From the NCBI GenBank assembly GCA_013398015.1, contig VZRR01011616.1, forward strand, positions 380,791-444,790: 64,000 bases of DNA, written 5' to 3'. The position numbers and the translations under genes are program-made. The notes beneath the pieces are model-generated. The model was given only the letters and a program-made list of their open reading frames with translations, made no database searches and had not been told where the DNA came from. This stretch comes from Oreocharis arfaki (lineage: Eukaryota > Chordata > Aves > Passeriformes > Paramythiidae). Positions 62,801-64,000 of the stretch are shown piece by piece. How positions within the stretch are numbered: the stretch's first letter is position 1; each line of letters starts with the position of its first letter.

Positions 62801-64000
62801 TCTTCACTCTATATACACTTTCAAGAGGGATGCATGCCTAATTGTTGCATTTACTGTTAGTAAATATTATGCCAATATAAGTCACAGAAAATACCAAACT
62901 GTAGCAACAGCCTTCCAGAAAAGGGCAAAATAATTTGTACAAAGATGGAAAGATAATTATCAAATAATCTAAAAAAACCCCAAATACAAAGATGACTACT
63001 CGTCCTTTAGAAACAAGAGCACAAGGTATTACATAACAGATTGTTAGAAGTATTTAAAAATGACAGAAAAATCAAGACCCAAATTTTGTCTTTGACTTTT
63101 AAGATGAGTCCTATTCTAATGACAGGACCACTTTACACATATAGAAAACATAGCCAGGTAACACAGACTAGTCATGTCAAAAATGAGCAACTGTCAGTTA
63201 ATTTCCTAATTTTGCTAAGAACAGCTCAAAAGGTGAAATACATTTTTCAGGAATAATAAGAAGTGGCAAACTTCCGTTCTGAAGAAGGTATAAAACAGTG
63301 ACCCAAACTATTTCCACTAAGGAAAGGGGGAGGGGAAAGATAAAGAACGACTCTCCAAACTCATAATCGTTACGAGTGCAAGGAAGAACTTCCACCCCTG
63401 AGCTACACTGTGAAATGGACTTGAAATGGGAAAAGCACTGAGGCCTGATGAAAAAAACCTGCTACTTTTGCCAGGCAGGTATTGTTCATAAAACAGATGG
63501 TGAGCATTTTTTGTTCAGCTTCTGAAACTTTCATCTAACATCACATAATACTTGAACTTCAAAAATTCCAGCACTTTTAATGTTTCCCTCTCTACACAAA
63601 ACAGCTGAACGCAAATTCTACAGCACTATGATACATGTTTAAACTTGAAGGTACAATTAAACTAATCCTCGACAAAACTGAGTATGTTTGTTAGTCAAGA
63701 TTATTATGAACTACAAATTAATTCCCATAGAAGTAGAACTCTGAGGGGTTCTATTTTAAGTCCAAACACTGGACAACTATTTCATAATTATTGGCTAAAG
63801 TTCACACTAAACTAACTAAATAGCAGGAAAATTTTCTACAGCTTTAAGGAGCTAACTTTATCAGGAGGCACTAAGTCAATGCTTGCTCTTCGCTTTCTTG
63901 TGCACCTTTCAAAACTGGAATGCTAATATTGAGAAGGTACTTTTTTGATCACTTTTAATGAAATCTCATTTAAAAACCTTACCTCAGTTGTTTTTGGAGG
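5747..64000 (-). CDS. VPS13A: VPS13A (chorein), bridge-like lipid transfer protein; 47 joined exons, 5' partial
   Basis: VPS13A transfers bulk glycerolipid between organelles at ER-mitochondria, ER-lipid droplet and ER-plasma membrane contacts; its loss in humans causes chorea-acanthocytosis (established knowledge). Seen here: 47 minus-strand exons with GT-AG borders join in one open frame of 2296 codons plus TAG, all intron phases compatible. Diagnostic stretches are SLRPPRFFGEDGVIRPYRLR and GFFKGVGKGLVGAVARPTGG; the first fits VPS13A rather than VPS13C, whose corresponding segment differs. Order of domains: FFAT-like motif near window residue 40, beta-groove to about 1060, VAB domain about 1063-1684, C-terminal APT1/ATG2_C-like region to 2276, then a short acidic tail. 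The human protein is about 3100-3170 residues, so roughly the first 800 residues, including the chorein domain, lie beyond the right edge. Residue numbers in exon entries count from the first codon in the window. Introns not listed separately show no recognisable element. Confidence 0.96.
5810..7984 (-). other. VPS13A intron 46 (2.2 kb)
   Basis: AT-rich intron between the RPPR exon and the short last exon. The only structure seen is a 9-bp perfect inverted repeat with a 4-nt loop at 6710-6731 (arm agtcagctc). No transposon or conserved coding sequence was recognised; open frames here are short and lack splice or protein support. Confidence 0.6.
7985..8099 (-). CDS. VPS13A: VPS13A window exon 46, RPPR segment
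   Basis: 115 nt, residues 2238-2276. It encodes VADSSEDVISLRPPRFF, then EDGVIRPYRLRDGTGSQMLQ. R-P-P-R-x-[FI]-x-x-[DE]-x-x-[IL]-x-P-Y is the VPS13 signature before the PH-like domain. The wording here fits VPS13A better than VPS13C. The GTGAAG donor falls after MLQ at phase 0, the point where the long and short isoforms would diverge. Confidence 0.98.
9020..9143 (-). CDS. VPS13A: VPS13A window exon 45, glycine-rich helix
   Basis: 124 nt, residues 2197-2238. It encodes GFFKGVGKGLVGAVARPTGG, then IIDMASSTFQGIKK. This repeats the G-x-x-K-G-x-x-x-G-[AL]-x-x-[KR]-P-x-G pattern of exons 43-44. Donor GTAAGT; it ends two bases into a lysine codon. Confidence 0.98.
9410..9455 (-). CDS. VPS13A: VPS13A window exon 44, shortest internal exon
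   Basis: 46 nt, residues 2182-2197. It encodes GFVSGITGIVTKPIRG, another G-x-x-x-G-x-x-G-x-x-x-K-P helix turn. The length is not divisible by three, so skipping would shift the frame. Donor GTAAGT, acceptor tggtag. Confidence 0.97.
9824..9987 (-). CDS. VPS13A: VPS13A window exon 43, glycine-rich helix
   Basis: 164 nt, residues 2127-2181. It encodes GLAGAASRITGAMAKGVAAI, then the VPS13A/C signature DEDYQQKRREAMNKQP and GITRGGKGLVS. It is almost invariant among vertebrates. Donor GTAAGG, phase 0. Confidence 0.98.
10089..10164 (-). CDS. VPS13A: VPS13A window exon 42, glycine-rich helix
   Basis: 76 nt, residues 2102-2127. It encodes GAIQGPEEFIEGMALGLKAL, then VGGAVG. Amphipathic glycine/alanine-rich helices here target lipid droplets and mitochondria (established for VPS13A). 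Donor GTAAGT; the last glycine codon is split. Confidence 0.98.
10612..10725 (-). CDS. VPS13A: VPS13A window exon 41, ATG2_C-like helix
   Basis: 114 nt, 38 codons, residues 2064-2101. It encodes AIKQMYVLILGLDVLGNPFG, then FIRGLSEGVEAFFYEPYQ. L-G-x-x-D-x-x-G-N-P is shared across VPS13 proteins and marks the region homologous to the ATG2 C-terminus. Donor GTAGAA; phase 0. Confidence 0.98.
11351..11432 (-). CDS. VPS13A: VPS13A window exon 40
   Basis: 82 nt, residues 2036-2063. It encodes LAFFELRYHFCTTQQLQSAV, then VRHYSKQ. This is the H-Y-x-x-Q-x-x-x-Q helix start that precedes the membrane-facing C-terminal helices. Donor GTGAGA, phase 0. Confidence 0.97.
11551..11696 (-). CDS. VPS13A: VPS13A window exon 39
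   Basis: 146 nt, residues 1988-2036. It encodes LHLSFSLSTGGEDSNKEERK, then LLLKSIGATLTDVQDIVF. L-K-x-x-G-x-x-L-T-x-V-x-[DN] is a hallmark of the VPS13 and ATG2 C-terminus. Donor GTAGGT. Confidence 0.97.
12982..13095 (-). CDS. VPS13A: VPS13A window exon 38
   Basis: 114 nt, 38 codons, residues 1950-1987. It encodes LQLFQKDVESLQEELMSVSS, a helix, then ISLYEYFHISPIK. The [YF]-F-x-x-x-x-[IL]-x-P motif is a VPS13 C-terminal signature. Donor GTATTT; phase 0 at both ends. Confidence 0.96.
13467..13572 (-). CDS. VPS13A: VPS13A window exon 37
   Basis: 106 nt, residues 1914-1949. It encodes YFKVLIQEMDLKLDLGFLYA, the conserved strand pair (Y-F-x-x-L-I-Q-E-M-D), then a variable acidic tail, SQTDVPSDQE. 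The intron upstream has a CA-rich tract on the transcribed strand about 110-260 nt before the acceptor. Confidence 0.97.
13676..13830 (+). repeat. Low-complexity GT-rich tract (CA-rich on the VPS13A strand)
   Basis: The plus strand is almost free of A for about 150 nt, made of runs of T, GTTT, GTGTATGT and a run of six G. On the transcribed strand it is CA-rich and sits about 110-260 nt upstream of the acceptor of window exon 37. The overlapping 122-codon reading frame is an artefact of this composition. Confidence 0.75.
14197..14266 (-). CDS. VPS13A: VPS13A window exon 36
   Basis: 70 nt, residues 1891-1914. It encodes PKPFTDVSIVMRTAGHSQIS. The P-F-x-x-V-S-[IF] strand is conserved in C-terminal VPS13 sequences. 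Donor GTAAGT; it ends on a split lysine codon joined to YFKV in exon 37. Confidence 0.96.
15514..15595 (-). CDS. VPS13A: VPS13A window exon 35
   Basis: 82 nt, residues 1864-1891. It encodes IQNQIPGAIFPFVFYPIKPP, the conserved D/I-x-Q-x-x-G-A-x-[FY]-P signature that immediately follows R-I-Q. The donor GTTTGT splits an alanine codon. Confidence 0.97.
16153..16299 (-). CDS. VPS13A: VPS13A window exon 34
   Basis: 147 nt, 49 codons, residues 1815-1863, phase 0 at both ends. It encodes IPIRRNYLPALKVEYSSSAH, then SFRIQVYRIQ. The R-R-N-Y-L-P-A-[LI]-x-[LV] motif is conserved in VPS13A and VPS13C. Donor GTGAGT. Confidence 0.97.
17159..17312 (-). CDS. VPS13A: VPS13A window exon 33
   Basis: 154 nt, residues 1763-1814. 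It encodes SDVVWETKPKKKSRWRPMSV, a basic loop, followed by a charged helix, KLEQEFKDYSELSPSENK. The intron just upstream carries an assembly N at 17518. Donor GTAATG. Confidence 0.96.
17313..19317 (-). other. VPS13A intron 32 (2 kb) with N and short duplicated words
   Basis: The intron carries an unresolved base at 17518, next to A runs of about 11 and 15. Two words recur: the 16-mer ggtgagctaaagttcc at 17919-17934 and 18211-18226, and a 24-mer with one mismatch (core tactgccatccatt) at 17641-17664 and 18355-18378. T-rich and purine-rich runs fill 18200-18350. No named repeat family was recognised. Confidence 0.6.
19318..19553 (-). CDS. VPS13A: VPS13A window exon 32, start of C-terminal APT1-like region
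   Basis: 236 nt, residues 1685-1763. It encodes YLMSFYEGLQRIVLITED, and later IVLSLQDVGISLVNNYTKQE. The G-I-S-L-V-N segment is a VPS13-wide signature at the start of the C-terminal groove region. Donor GTAACT. Confidence 0.97.
19906..20035 (-). CDS. VPS13A: VPS13A window exon 31, end of VAB domain
   Basis: 130 nt, residues 1641-1684. It encodes SLSELEDCLQPNKAVLYTWA, then DPTGSRKLKW. The L-x-P-x-x-x-x-x-Y-x-W-x-x-P signature, highly conserved in VPS13 proteins, closes the VAB domain. Donor GTATGT, phase 0. Confidence 0.97.
20370..20690 (+). mobile_element. CR1 LINE 3'-end fragment
   Basis: Plus-strand sequence matches the CR1 3' region: gagatttagaccggacatta followed by ggaag, then acactggaacaggctttctt, a gatgcccct block and ggaagttggactaaatgata. 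These are the diagnostic words of avian CR1 3' tails, here diverged and with the terminal ATTCTRTG repeat decayed. It lies in the VPS13A intron between window exons 30 and 31, antisense to the gene. Ends are approximate. Confidence 0.85.
21494..21627 (-). CDS. VPS13A: VPS13A window exon 30, VAB repeat 6
   Basis: 134 nt, residues 1597-1641. It encodes LGGIAVDVNLTEHSTVITFS, then DGAAPFLLINHTKEEIIEYG. The G-x-A-x-F-x-x-x-N repeat is the last VAB unit, asparagine present. Donor GTATGT splits a serine codon. Confidence 0.97.
22302..22430 (-). CDS. VPS13A: VPS13A window exon 29, VAB repeat 5
   Basis: 129 nt, 43 codons, residues 1554-1596. It encodes CIPFWPENDANKLLVRVENS, then FDQQENCLLLHLDNK. This is the fifth VAB repeat, in which I-P-F-W-P replaces the usual opening and the conserved asparagine is not clearly aligned. 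Donor GTAACA. Confidence 0.96.
22431..25589 (-). other. VPS13A intron 28, part without recognised element
   Basis: About 3.2 kb of AT-rich intron left of the CR1 fragment. No exon, RNA gene or repeat family was recognised. The rest of the intron (26093-26902) contains a short purine run (ggggaggggaggggg near 26150) and an AT microsatellite-like ataat repeat near 26625-26640. Confidence 0.6.
25590..26092 (+). mobile_element. CR1 LINE 3'-end fragment (about 500 bp)
   Basis: It reads in plus orientation through gtctggagaaaaggaggcta, caccagaggacacttacatt, a ctggaagcgttcaa block and tggttggacttgatatatta, ending tctaggattcta. This is the order of a CR1 3' UTR. The element is old, judging by many changes against typical CR1 wording. 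It sits in the 4.5-kb intron between window exons 28 and 29. Confidence 0.9.
26624..26641 (+). repeat. Short AATAT-type tandem repeat
   Basis: The plus strand reads aataatataatataatata in about this interval, three to four copies of a 5-bp unit. It is a minor microsatellite inside intron 28. Confidence 0.6.
26903..27049 (-). CDS. VPS13A: VPS13A window exon 28, VAB repeat 4
   Basis: 147 nt, 49 codons, residues 1505-1553. It encodes NITRIVTFTPFFMISNRSKY, the fourth VAB repeat, with the asparagine in I-S-N-R-S, then LEVAEEGKEKWIPIVLQQ. It follows the short intron 27 and precedes a 4.5-kb intron. Confidence 0.97.
27142..27246 (-). CDS. VPS13A: VPS13A window exon 27, VAB domain
   Basis: 105 nt, 35 codons, residues 1470-1504. 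It encodes VQLRVTDSELSDQFSLDTVG, then SHGSVKCKSHKKEYQ. The conserved S-x-x-F-S-x-D-T-V-G-x-x-G segment lies between VAB repeats 3 and 4. Donor GTGAGT; phase 0 at both ends. Confidence 0.97.
28035..28430 (-). CDS. VPS13A: VPS13A window exon 26, VAB repeat 3 (largest exon)
   Basis: 396 nt, 132 codons, residues 1338-1469, phase 0 at both ends. It encodes SEYHIKSNLPDISFTTFHCV, then MIVAIHSPYWMVNKTGRMLQ, the third VAB repeat. A nearly invariant YKADGIHRKHPPDYKKPLLF follows. The asparagine of V-N-K-T-G is the conserved VAB residue; mutations of the matching residue in VPS13 paralogues cause disease (established knowledge). Confidence 0.98.
29573..29870 (-). CDS. VPS13A: VPS13A window exon 25, VAB repeat 2
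   Basis: 298 nt, residues 1238-1337. It encodes MCEGITFDEIMKN, then SLIINIVPVKDSLTSS, and ends VVHLWPSVLLRNLLPYQITY. L-x-P-x-x-x-x-N-L-L-P is the canonical VAB repeat motif with the asparagine retained. Donor GTAATT, phase 0. Confidence 0.97.
31131..31234 (-). CDS. VPS13A: VPS13A window exon 24, VAB repeat 2 start
   Basis: 104 nt, residues 1204-1238. It encodes IRNHFSIPLNVFEEGRCLGT, then ASPENEFNIPFSSY. This matches the part of the VAB domain in which a strand pair ends with an aromatic before the split serine/arginine codon. Donor GTACTT. Confidence 0.95.
32332..32492 (-). CDS. VPS13A: VPS13A window exon 23, VAB domain
   Basis: 161 nt, residues 1150-1203. It encodes KIPLTKVGRCIYKVRHEESG, then RSIVCQIDTVEGSKTITIRS. 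I-P-L-x-x-V-G-R is the typical strand that closes VAB repeat 1, and S-x-V-C-x-[IV] is the next conserved strand. Donor GTAATT, phase 0. Confidence 0.96.
33372..33633 (-). CDS. VPS13A: VPS13A window exon 22, VAB repeat 1
   Basis: 262 nt, residues 1063-1150. It encodes FKKDRAPFVIINSLGLPITV, the P-F-x-I-x-N-x-x-G repeat of the VPS13 adaptor-binding (VAB) domain with its conserved asparagine present, then VLNVEFGAKIF. The donor GTAAGT splits a cysteine codon with exon 23. Confidence 0.96.
33752..33910 (-). CDS. VPS13A: VPS13A window exon 21, acidic loop and groove strand
   Basis: 159 nt, 53 codons, residues 1010-1062. It starts MKKAKKALFESDDEEEE, a basic-then-acidic low-complexity loop, and continues TVINISSKDQLNITLSKLGL, the conserved strand preceding the VAB domain. 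Donor GTAAGA. Confidence 0.95.
35260..35361 (-). CDS. VPS13A: VPS13A window exon 20
   Basis: 102 nt, 34 codons, residues 976-1009. It encodes VHYFNEMFGVWEPLLEPLEV, then TDLFKPWILEIK. The YFN-x-x-x-x-W-E-P-L-[IL]-E-P pattern is the most recognisable VPS13-family motif and marks the last part of the groove before the VAB domain. Confidence 0.98.
36165..36521 (-). CDS. VPS13A: VPS13A window exon 19, large groove exon
   Basis: 357 nt, 119 codons, residues 857-975, phase 0 at both ends. It begins VSPIIINTVITITSALYQTA and includes a disordered acidic stretch, EETNENEDKNPTTE. It resumes as SLKINIESVFLTLEAGVGHR and ends NLHSRLELE, a conserved VPS13 motif. Donor GTAAGG. Confidence 0.97.
36933..37025 (-). 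CDS. VPS13A: VPS13A window exon 18, beta-groove
   Basis: 93 nt, 31 whole codons, residues 826-856. It encodes VLQPCDFFFEMKQ, then MADLTIKSLTIE. It is phase 0 at both ends, so skipping would keep the frame. Donor GTAAGT. Confidence 0.95.
37912..38045 (+). mobile_element. CR1 LINE 3'-tip fragment
   Basis: About 130 bp matching the CR1 3' tip: ggacagggcacttggggaca, ggtagtgctgggttgacagt and gaaggtctctttcagtttcg before a degenerate terminal repeat. Plus orientation, in the 2.35-kb intron between window exons 17 and 18. The remainder of that intron shows only AT-rich unique-looking sequence. Confidence 0.82.
39378..39610 (-). CDS. VPS13A: VPS13A window exon 17, beta-groove
   Basis: 233 nt, residues 748-825. 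It encodes MNIVVKNPEIVFVADLTRGD, followed by ALVVTTQCEIFIKNS, a VPS13 groove signature. The acceptor is ttctgaag, with a poor pyrimidine tract. It is immediately downstream of the AT-rich inverted repeat in intron 16. Donor GTGAGT. Confidence 0.95.
39655..39825. repeat. AT-only block with 18-bp perfect inverted repeat
   Basis: About 170 bp built almost wholly from aattatt/aatta words. Arms attattaatcacaataat (39733-39750) and attattgtgattaataat (39772-39789) are perfect reverse complements with a 21-nt spacer. It lies just upstream of the acceptor of window exon 17. It could be a decayed miniature transposon or a microsatellite expansion; no target duplication was identified. Confidence 0.7.
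40819..41039 (-). CDS. VPS13A: VPS13A window exon 16, beta-groove
   Basis: 221 nt, residues 674-748. It encodes MLEMKHGFEKKVMVDINYKQ, then IYLCASMEFLTTVADIFLKA, a conserved strand-helix pair repeated along VPS13 proteins. It ends with a polar linker, NLKQSLPLKDQ. Donor GTATAT. Confidence 0.96.
41644..41813 (-). CDS. VPS13A: VPS13A window exon 15, beta-groove; weak donor
   Basis: 170 nt, residues 618-674. It encodes VNSLDQRDDLLKLAEFKLLL and ends KATP plus a split arginine codon. The donor is AAG/GTCTCT, far from the GTRAGT consensus beyond the GT, while phase and protein continuity require this site. Confidence 0.93.
42516..42640 (-). CDS. VPS13A: VPS13A window exon 14, beta-groove
   Basis: 125 nt, residues 576-617. 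It encodes VTVVTSAVVELHSPMKIKTT, then LKLDFRFDSLTLVLYSP. It is the first exon after the CR1-filled intron and joins exon 13 in frame (the glycine codon is split G/GT), so the insertions have not broken the gene. Confidence 0.95.
42641..43399 (-). other. Left part of intron 13, unrecognised
   Basis: About 0.75 kb between exon 14 and the clear CR1 sequence. A stretch from about 43065 (gggtgtgctgaaaagtcaat) looks transposon-like in wording but I cannot name it. A CAG-rich patch (agcagcaacagcagcagtgg) lies at about 43444-43463. Confidence 0.45.
43845..44730 (+). pseudogene. CR1 copy A ORF1 remnant (coiled coil and SGNH esterase)
   Basis: ORF1 of CR1 encodes a nucleic-acid-binding protein with a C-terminal SGNH-type esterase. 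The remnant shows QVDDLVSLVAELKEKVERLK, a short coiled coil, at about 43984-44043. It then shows RVIVAGDSLL at 44386-44415, whose G-D-S is the esterase nucleophile motif. The end is HRGKRILARELAGLVERALN and stop near 44730. Several frameshifts separate these blocks, so no functional protein is expected. Confidence 0.8.
45190..45510 (+). pseudogene. CR1 copy A endonuclease remnant
   Basis: The apurinic-like endonuclease domain is recognisable by GVCYRPSEQEEEVDEAF and then LILVGDFNYPDICC, whose G-D-F-N is the catalytic core motif. After a frameshift it continues SFLSQIVEDPTRNVVPLDF and LTNRESLVGDV. Upstream and downstream frames carry stops, so it is inactive. Confidence 0.85.
46174..46709 (-). 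mobile_element. Solo LTR of an endogenous retrovirus, nested in CR1 copy A
   Basis: A 524-bp segment (46180-46703) begins TG and ends CA when read on the minus strand. It is flanked by gacacc (46174-46179) and gacatc (46704-46709), a 6-bp target duplication with one change. On the minus strand, CCAAT-like boxes and a TATA-like CATATAAACC lie near 46505-46560, and a weak polyadenylation-like GATAAAG lies further on, giving U3-R-U5 order. No gag, pol or env sequence flanks it, so it is a recombined solo LTR. A 6-bp duplication is usual for alpharetrovirus-like and ERVK-like elements; family assignment is inference. Confidence 0.85.
46800..47210 (+). pseudogene. CR1 copy A reverse transcriptase remnant
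   Basis: The reverse transcriptase fingers region reads PEDWKELNVIPVLKKGMKDD, then LRNYQPVSLTSIPAKVMEGL. After a stop near 46987 it continues NLNAFYNQITTWMDEVRAVD and IIYLDSNKAFNNASHNIL, matching the palm block A (normally an aspartate within L-D-F-S-K-A-F-D). The active-site F-A-D-D block is missing because the sequence jumps to 3' UTR near 47210. Confidence 0.87.
47640..47810 (+). pseudogene. CR1 copy B ORF1 C-terminus (esterase end)
   Basis: The frame reads LLRTDEVHLSRSGRSILAHE, then LAGLIERALN and stop. D-x-V-H-L-S carries the catalytic histidine of the ORF1 esterase, which is degraded in copy A. The part with the G-D-S nucleophile is absent or unrecognisable here. Confidence 0.78.
47997..48420 (+). 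pseudogene. CR1 copy B endonuclease remnant
   Basis: It shows GDGVALYVRKCFDCIELKDS, then ILVGVRYRPPSQDEEVDELF. The block normally reading G-D-F-N-L-P-D appears as Q-N-F-N-L-P-D-V-C-W at about 48275-48302, so the catalytic aspartate is lost, after a frameshift. Inactive. Confidence 0.82.
48788..49455 (+). repeat. 334/333-bp direct duplication joined at a single N
   Basis: Segment 48788-49121 is repeated at 49123-49455 with four substitutions and one 1-base deletion, about 98.5% identical. The two copies meet exactly at the only N in this element (49122). The unit is CR1 sequence between endonuclease and reverse transcriptase. The position of the N makes an assembly artefact (unmerged alleles or overlapping contig ends) more likely than a true tandem duplication. 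Confidence 0.95.
49530..50240 (+). pseudogene. CR1 copy B reverse transcriptase remnant
   Basis: It shows a VPDEWRLVNITPTYK-like start, LTNLISFYDQVTHLQKERKA, then IILEKLAGHGLDRC and LCWVKNWLDGW. The active-site block reads F-T-D-D-T at 50086-50100 in place of the usual F-A-D-D, after a frameshift. Block A is altered to Y-I-S-N-V-F-D-T. Stops interrupt it at several points. Confidence 0.87.
50245..50945 (+). mobile_element. CR1 copy B 3' end and UTR
   Basis: After the reverse transcriptase the sequence reads through the CR1 C-terminal region (VERRAMESVNGLEHKLYDEG) into the 3' UTR. There ggttcaggctggacataagg and tggaagtgctcaagaaga lead to gatcttggaggtcttttaca and a terminal attctgtgattcta. The intact 3' tip shows this copy ended by normal CR1 target-primed insertion. 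Confidence 0.9.
51059..51209 (-). CDS. VPS13A: VPS13A window exon 13
   Basis: 151 nt, residues 526-576. It begins LILSQEDITTILRTLNENAG, a conserved helix with L-S-x-x-D-x-x-x-I-L, then a serine/threonine-rich disordered loop ending TSQHSAG. It lies directly 5' of the 8.4-kb intron that holds the CR1 LINEs. Confidence 0.96.
52148..52295 (-). CDS. VPS13A: VPS13A window exon 12, beta-groove
   Basis: 148 nt, residues 476-525. It encodes SYYEQDSLQTEVQLLQPVNL, then LAAAWYNEVPDIEISGRLKP. The V-P-D-I-x-I-x-G-x-L pattern is a VPS13 groove signature. Donor GTAAGC, phase 0. Confidence 0.96.
53003..53310 (-). CDS. VPS13A: VPS13A window exon 11, helix plus beta-groove
   Basis: 308 nt, residues 374-476, one of the larger exons. 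It begins AFINNFQAAKEALTEATVQA, an alanine-rich amphipathic helix that crosses the groove. Next is RLALDINIKAPVVIVPQS, a strongly conserved VPS13-family segment, then LVADLGLITVKNQF. Donor GTAATG; it ends two bases into the next codon. Confidence 0.97.
53946..54113 (-). CDS. VPS13A: VPS13A window exon 10, beta-groove
   Basis: 168 nt, 56 whole codons, residues 318-373. It encodes ALYITEKEVFNFRMVSYVNA and ends VGCIQVVFVKKFVSSIL, the conserved strand before the helical exon 11. Donor GTAAGT. The intron just upstream carries three copies of AGTATCTCTG. Confidence 0.96.
54115..54190 (-). repeat. Short tandem word repeat in intron 9
   Basis: The 10-mer agtatctctg occurs three times on the plus strand, at 54132-54141, 54150-54159 and 54166-54175, just upstream (in gene direction) of the acceptor of exon 10. 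Likely a local slippage product. Confidence 0.6.
54561..54664 (-). CDS. VPS13A: VPS13A window exon 9, beta-groove
   Basis: 104 nt, residues 283-317. It encodes LDSQVIVKKAATNVTAKLKN then IIIVDSDETALYKK, typical groove strands with the conserved I-I-V-D motif. Donor GTAGGC; phase 0 at the 3' end. Confidence 0.95.
54747..54863 (-). CDS. VPS13A: VPS13A window exon 8, beta-groove
   Basis: 117 nt, residues 244-283. It encodes SKKSKCDDVIDLIFCADLSC, then LRIFIREKNHRIAEIHIE, two amphipathic beta strands. The in-phase length means skipping would not shift the frame. The acceptor follows cccatag; donor GTAGGA. Confidence 0.95.
55294..55450 (-). CDS. VPS13A: VPS13A window exon 7, beta-groove and charged linker
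   Basis: 157 nt, residues 192-244. It begins VNFSSLDVHLHTEALLNAMN, a conserved VPS13 signature where a strand is followed by a helix. A charged loop, EEPVHEKTEEKKDVLKKL, follows. Donor GTAAGT; one base of the final codon is carried over. Confidence 0.96.
55529..55588 (-). CDS. VPS13A: VPS13A window exon 6, beta-groove
   Basis: 60 nt, exactly 20 codons, phase 0 at both ends, so skipping it would keep the frame. It encodes TDIKGPELKT followed by VCQNVLQKIK, in the groove between two strands. Donor GTATGT. Confidence 0.92.
55844..55923 (-). CDS. VPS13A: VPS13A window exon 5, beta-groove
   Basis: 80 nt, residues 145-171. It encodes DNDKPVYIVTTLDNVEDDLL and ends LEYTK. The acceptor follows a long run of T on the minus strand (a 12-14 A run on the plus strand); the donor is GTTAGG, weaker than consensus. 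Confidence 0.94.
56277..56433 (-). CDS. VPS13A: VPS13A window exon 4, beta-groove
   Basis: 157 nt, residues 93-145. It encodes VLIKLCRLTGDTEMPVLQL and later LREVGLLCPEYM. The alternating hydrophobic strands are typical of the repeating beta-groove that lines the lipid channel. Donor GTAAGT; it ends one base into the codon completed by exon 5. Confidence 0.95.
57892..58064 (-). CDS. VPS13A: VPS13A window exon 3, FFAT-like motif
   Basis: 173 nt, residues 35-92. It starts with SEEEFYDALSSP. An acidic tract followed by EFYDA is the core of an FFAT motif, which binds the MSP domain of the ER proteins VAPA and VAPB. A second FFAT-like core, FFEAPS, follows about 12 residues later. Then comes the basic, serine-rich RAGSTRRKTLRKQESLK, a likely phospho-regulated linker, and the start of the next groove strand. 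That VPS13A uses an FFAT motif here for ER anchoring is established; which core dominates in this species is inference. Confidence 0.95.
58065..59769 (-). other. VPS13A intron 2 (1.7 kb)
   Basis: AT-rich intron between the FFAT exon and window exon 2. I see no repeat family, exon or structured RNA in it. The same holds for the other medium introns at 8100-9019, 11697-12981, 14267-15513, 28431-29572, 29871-31130, 31235-32331, 33911-35259 and 56434-57891. Confidence 0.6.
59770..59854 (-). CDS. VPS13A: VPS13A window exon 2
   Basis: 85 nt, residues 7-34 plus one base. A tttcag acceptor and GTAATA donor border it. It encodes a serine- and proline-rich linker containing LSPVLSAPHLSQGMYP and ends FAES, running into the acidic flank of the FFAT-like motif. 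This segment links the N-terminal groove to the VAP-binding site and is poorly conserved, so identification rests on phase and position. Confidence 0.85.
60312..60960 (-). mobile_element. CR1 LINE fragment, minus orientation (sense to VPS13A)
   Basis: Read on the minus strand it runs from the end of the CR1 coding region (containing CCAGTTCAGGGTGCTCAGGT and CTGTGTCAGCAGTAGTGTGA) through the 3' UTR. It ends TTGGACTTGGTGATCTGAAG and a terminal TATAATTCTATGA at about 60312-60330. This is the only CR1 piece in the window that lies in the same sense as the gene. Confidence 0.88.
60966..61320 (+). mobile_element. CR1 LINE 3'-end fragment, plus orientation
   Basis: It begins ggatgctgaggggagacctc, continues aggtttacactggaacaagg, cactggaacaggctccccag, and ends with aggataatctatgattctga at about 61315. 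It abuts the minus-oriented fragment within a few bases, forming a divergent pair with 3' ends pointing outward. Confidence 0.88.
63983..64000 (-). CDS. VPS13A: VPS13A window exon 1 (3' end only)
   Basis: Only the last 18 nt of this exon are inside the window, encoding PPKTTE before a GTAAGG donor. Phase 0 matches the phase-0 start of the next exon. The rest of the exon lies past the right edge. It is identified by position, donor and phase only. Confidence 0.7.

Larger units (their letters stand above)
59855..63982 (-). other. VPS13A intron 1 of the window (4.1 kb)
   Basis: It contains the two oppositely oriented CR1 fragments at 60312-61320. The flanks (59855-60311 and 61321-63982) are AT-rich with no recognised exon, RNA gene or repeat family. 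Confidence 0.65.

Noticed and set aside
1..64000. CRISPR array, operon, prophage, toxin or other prokaryote-style system
   Set aside because: No regularly spaced repeats, no compact gene clusters and no ribosome-binding sites; the whole window reads as one vertebrate gene with introns and transposons.

Overview
The window is vertebrate nuclear DNA, almost certainly from a bird. It carries a split gene with short exons, GT-AG introns and AT-rich non-coding sequence, plus many CR1 LINE fragments ending in the ATTCTRTG-type 3' repeat typical of sauropsids. There is no sign of prokaryotic or viral gene organisation.

One gene dominates. It is VPS13A (chorein), a bridge-like lipid transfer protein, on the minus strand. 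I could join 47 coding exons in one reading frame from the right edge (63983-64000, partial) to a stop codon at 5747-5749. They total 6891 nt, or 2296 residues plus stop, and every intron phase agrees. This is the C-terminal three quarters of the protein; the N-terminal chorein domain lies beyond the right edge. In transcript order the exons encode: an FFAT-like VAP-binding motif (exon 3); the long repeating beta-groove (exons 4-21); the six-repeat VAB adaptor-binding domain (exons 22-31); and the APT1/ATG2_C-like end with glycine-rich amphipathic helices (exons 32-46). Exon 47 is a short alternative-type last exon with an acidic tail. The PH-like domain exons of the long isoform were not found and probably lie beyond the left edge.

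The introns hold transposable elements. The largest intron (42641-51058) contains two CR1 LINEs in tandem, both plus strand and antisense to VPS13A. The first is interrupted by a 524-bp solo LTR in minus orientation, flanked by near-identical 6-bp target duplications. The second contains a 334/333-bp near-perfect direct duplication meeting at a single N, most likely an assembly artefact. Smaller CR1 3' ends lie at about 20.37-20.69, 25.59-26.09 and 37.91-38.05 kb, and an oppositely oriented pair lies at 60.31-61.32 kb. All are decayed.

The left 5.7 kb holds the probable 3' UTR with candidate polyadenylation signals and otherwise unrecognised AT-rich sequence. I found no RNA gene, CRISPR array or second host gene, and nothing that amounts to an undescribed system. 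The most useful leads are the PH-less isoform end, the nested LTR, the assembly duplication, and a few inverted repeats in transcribed non-coding sequence.
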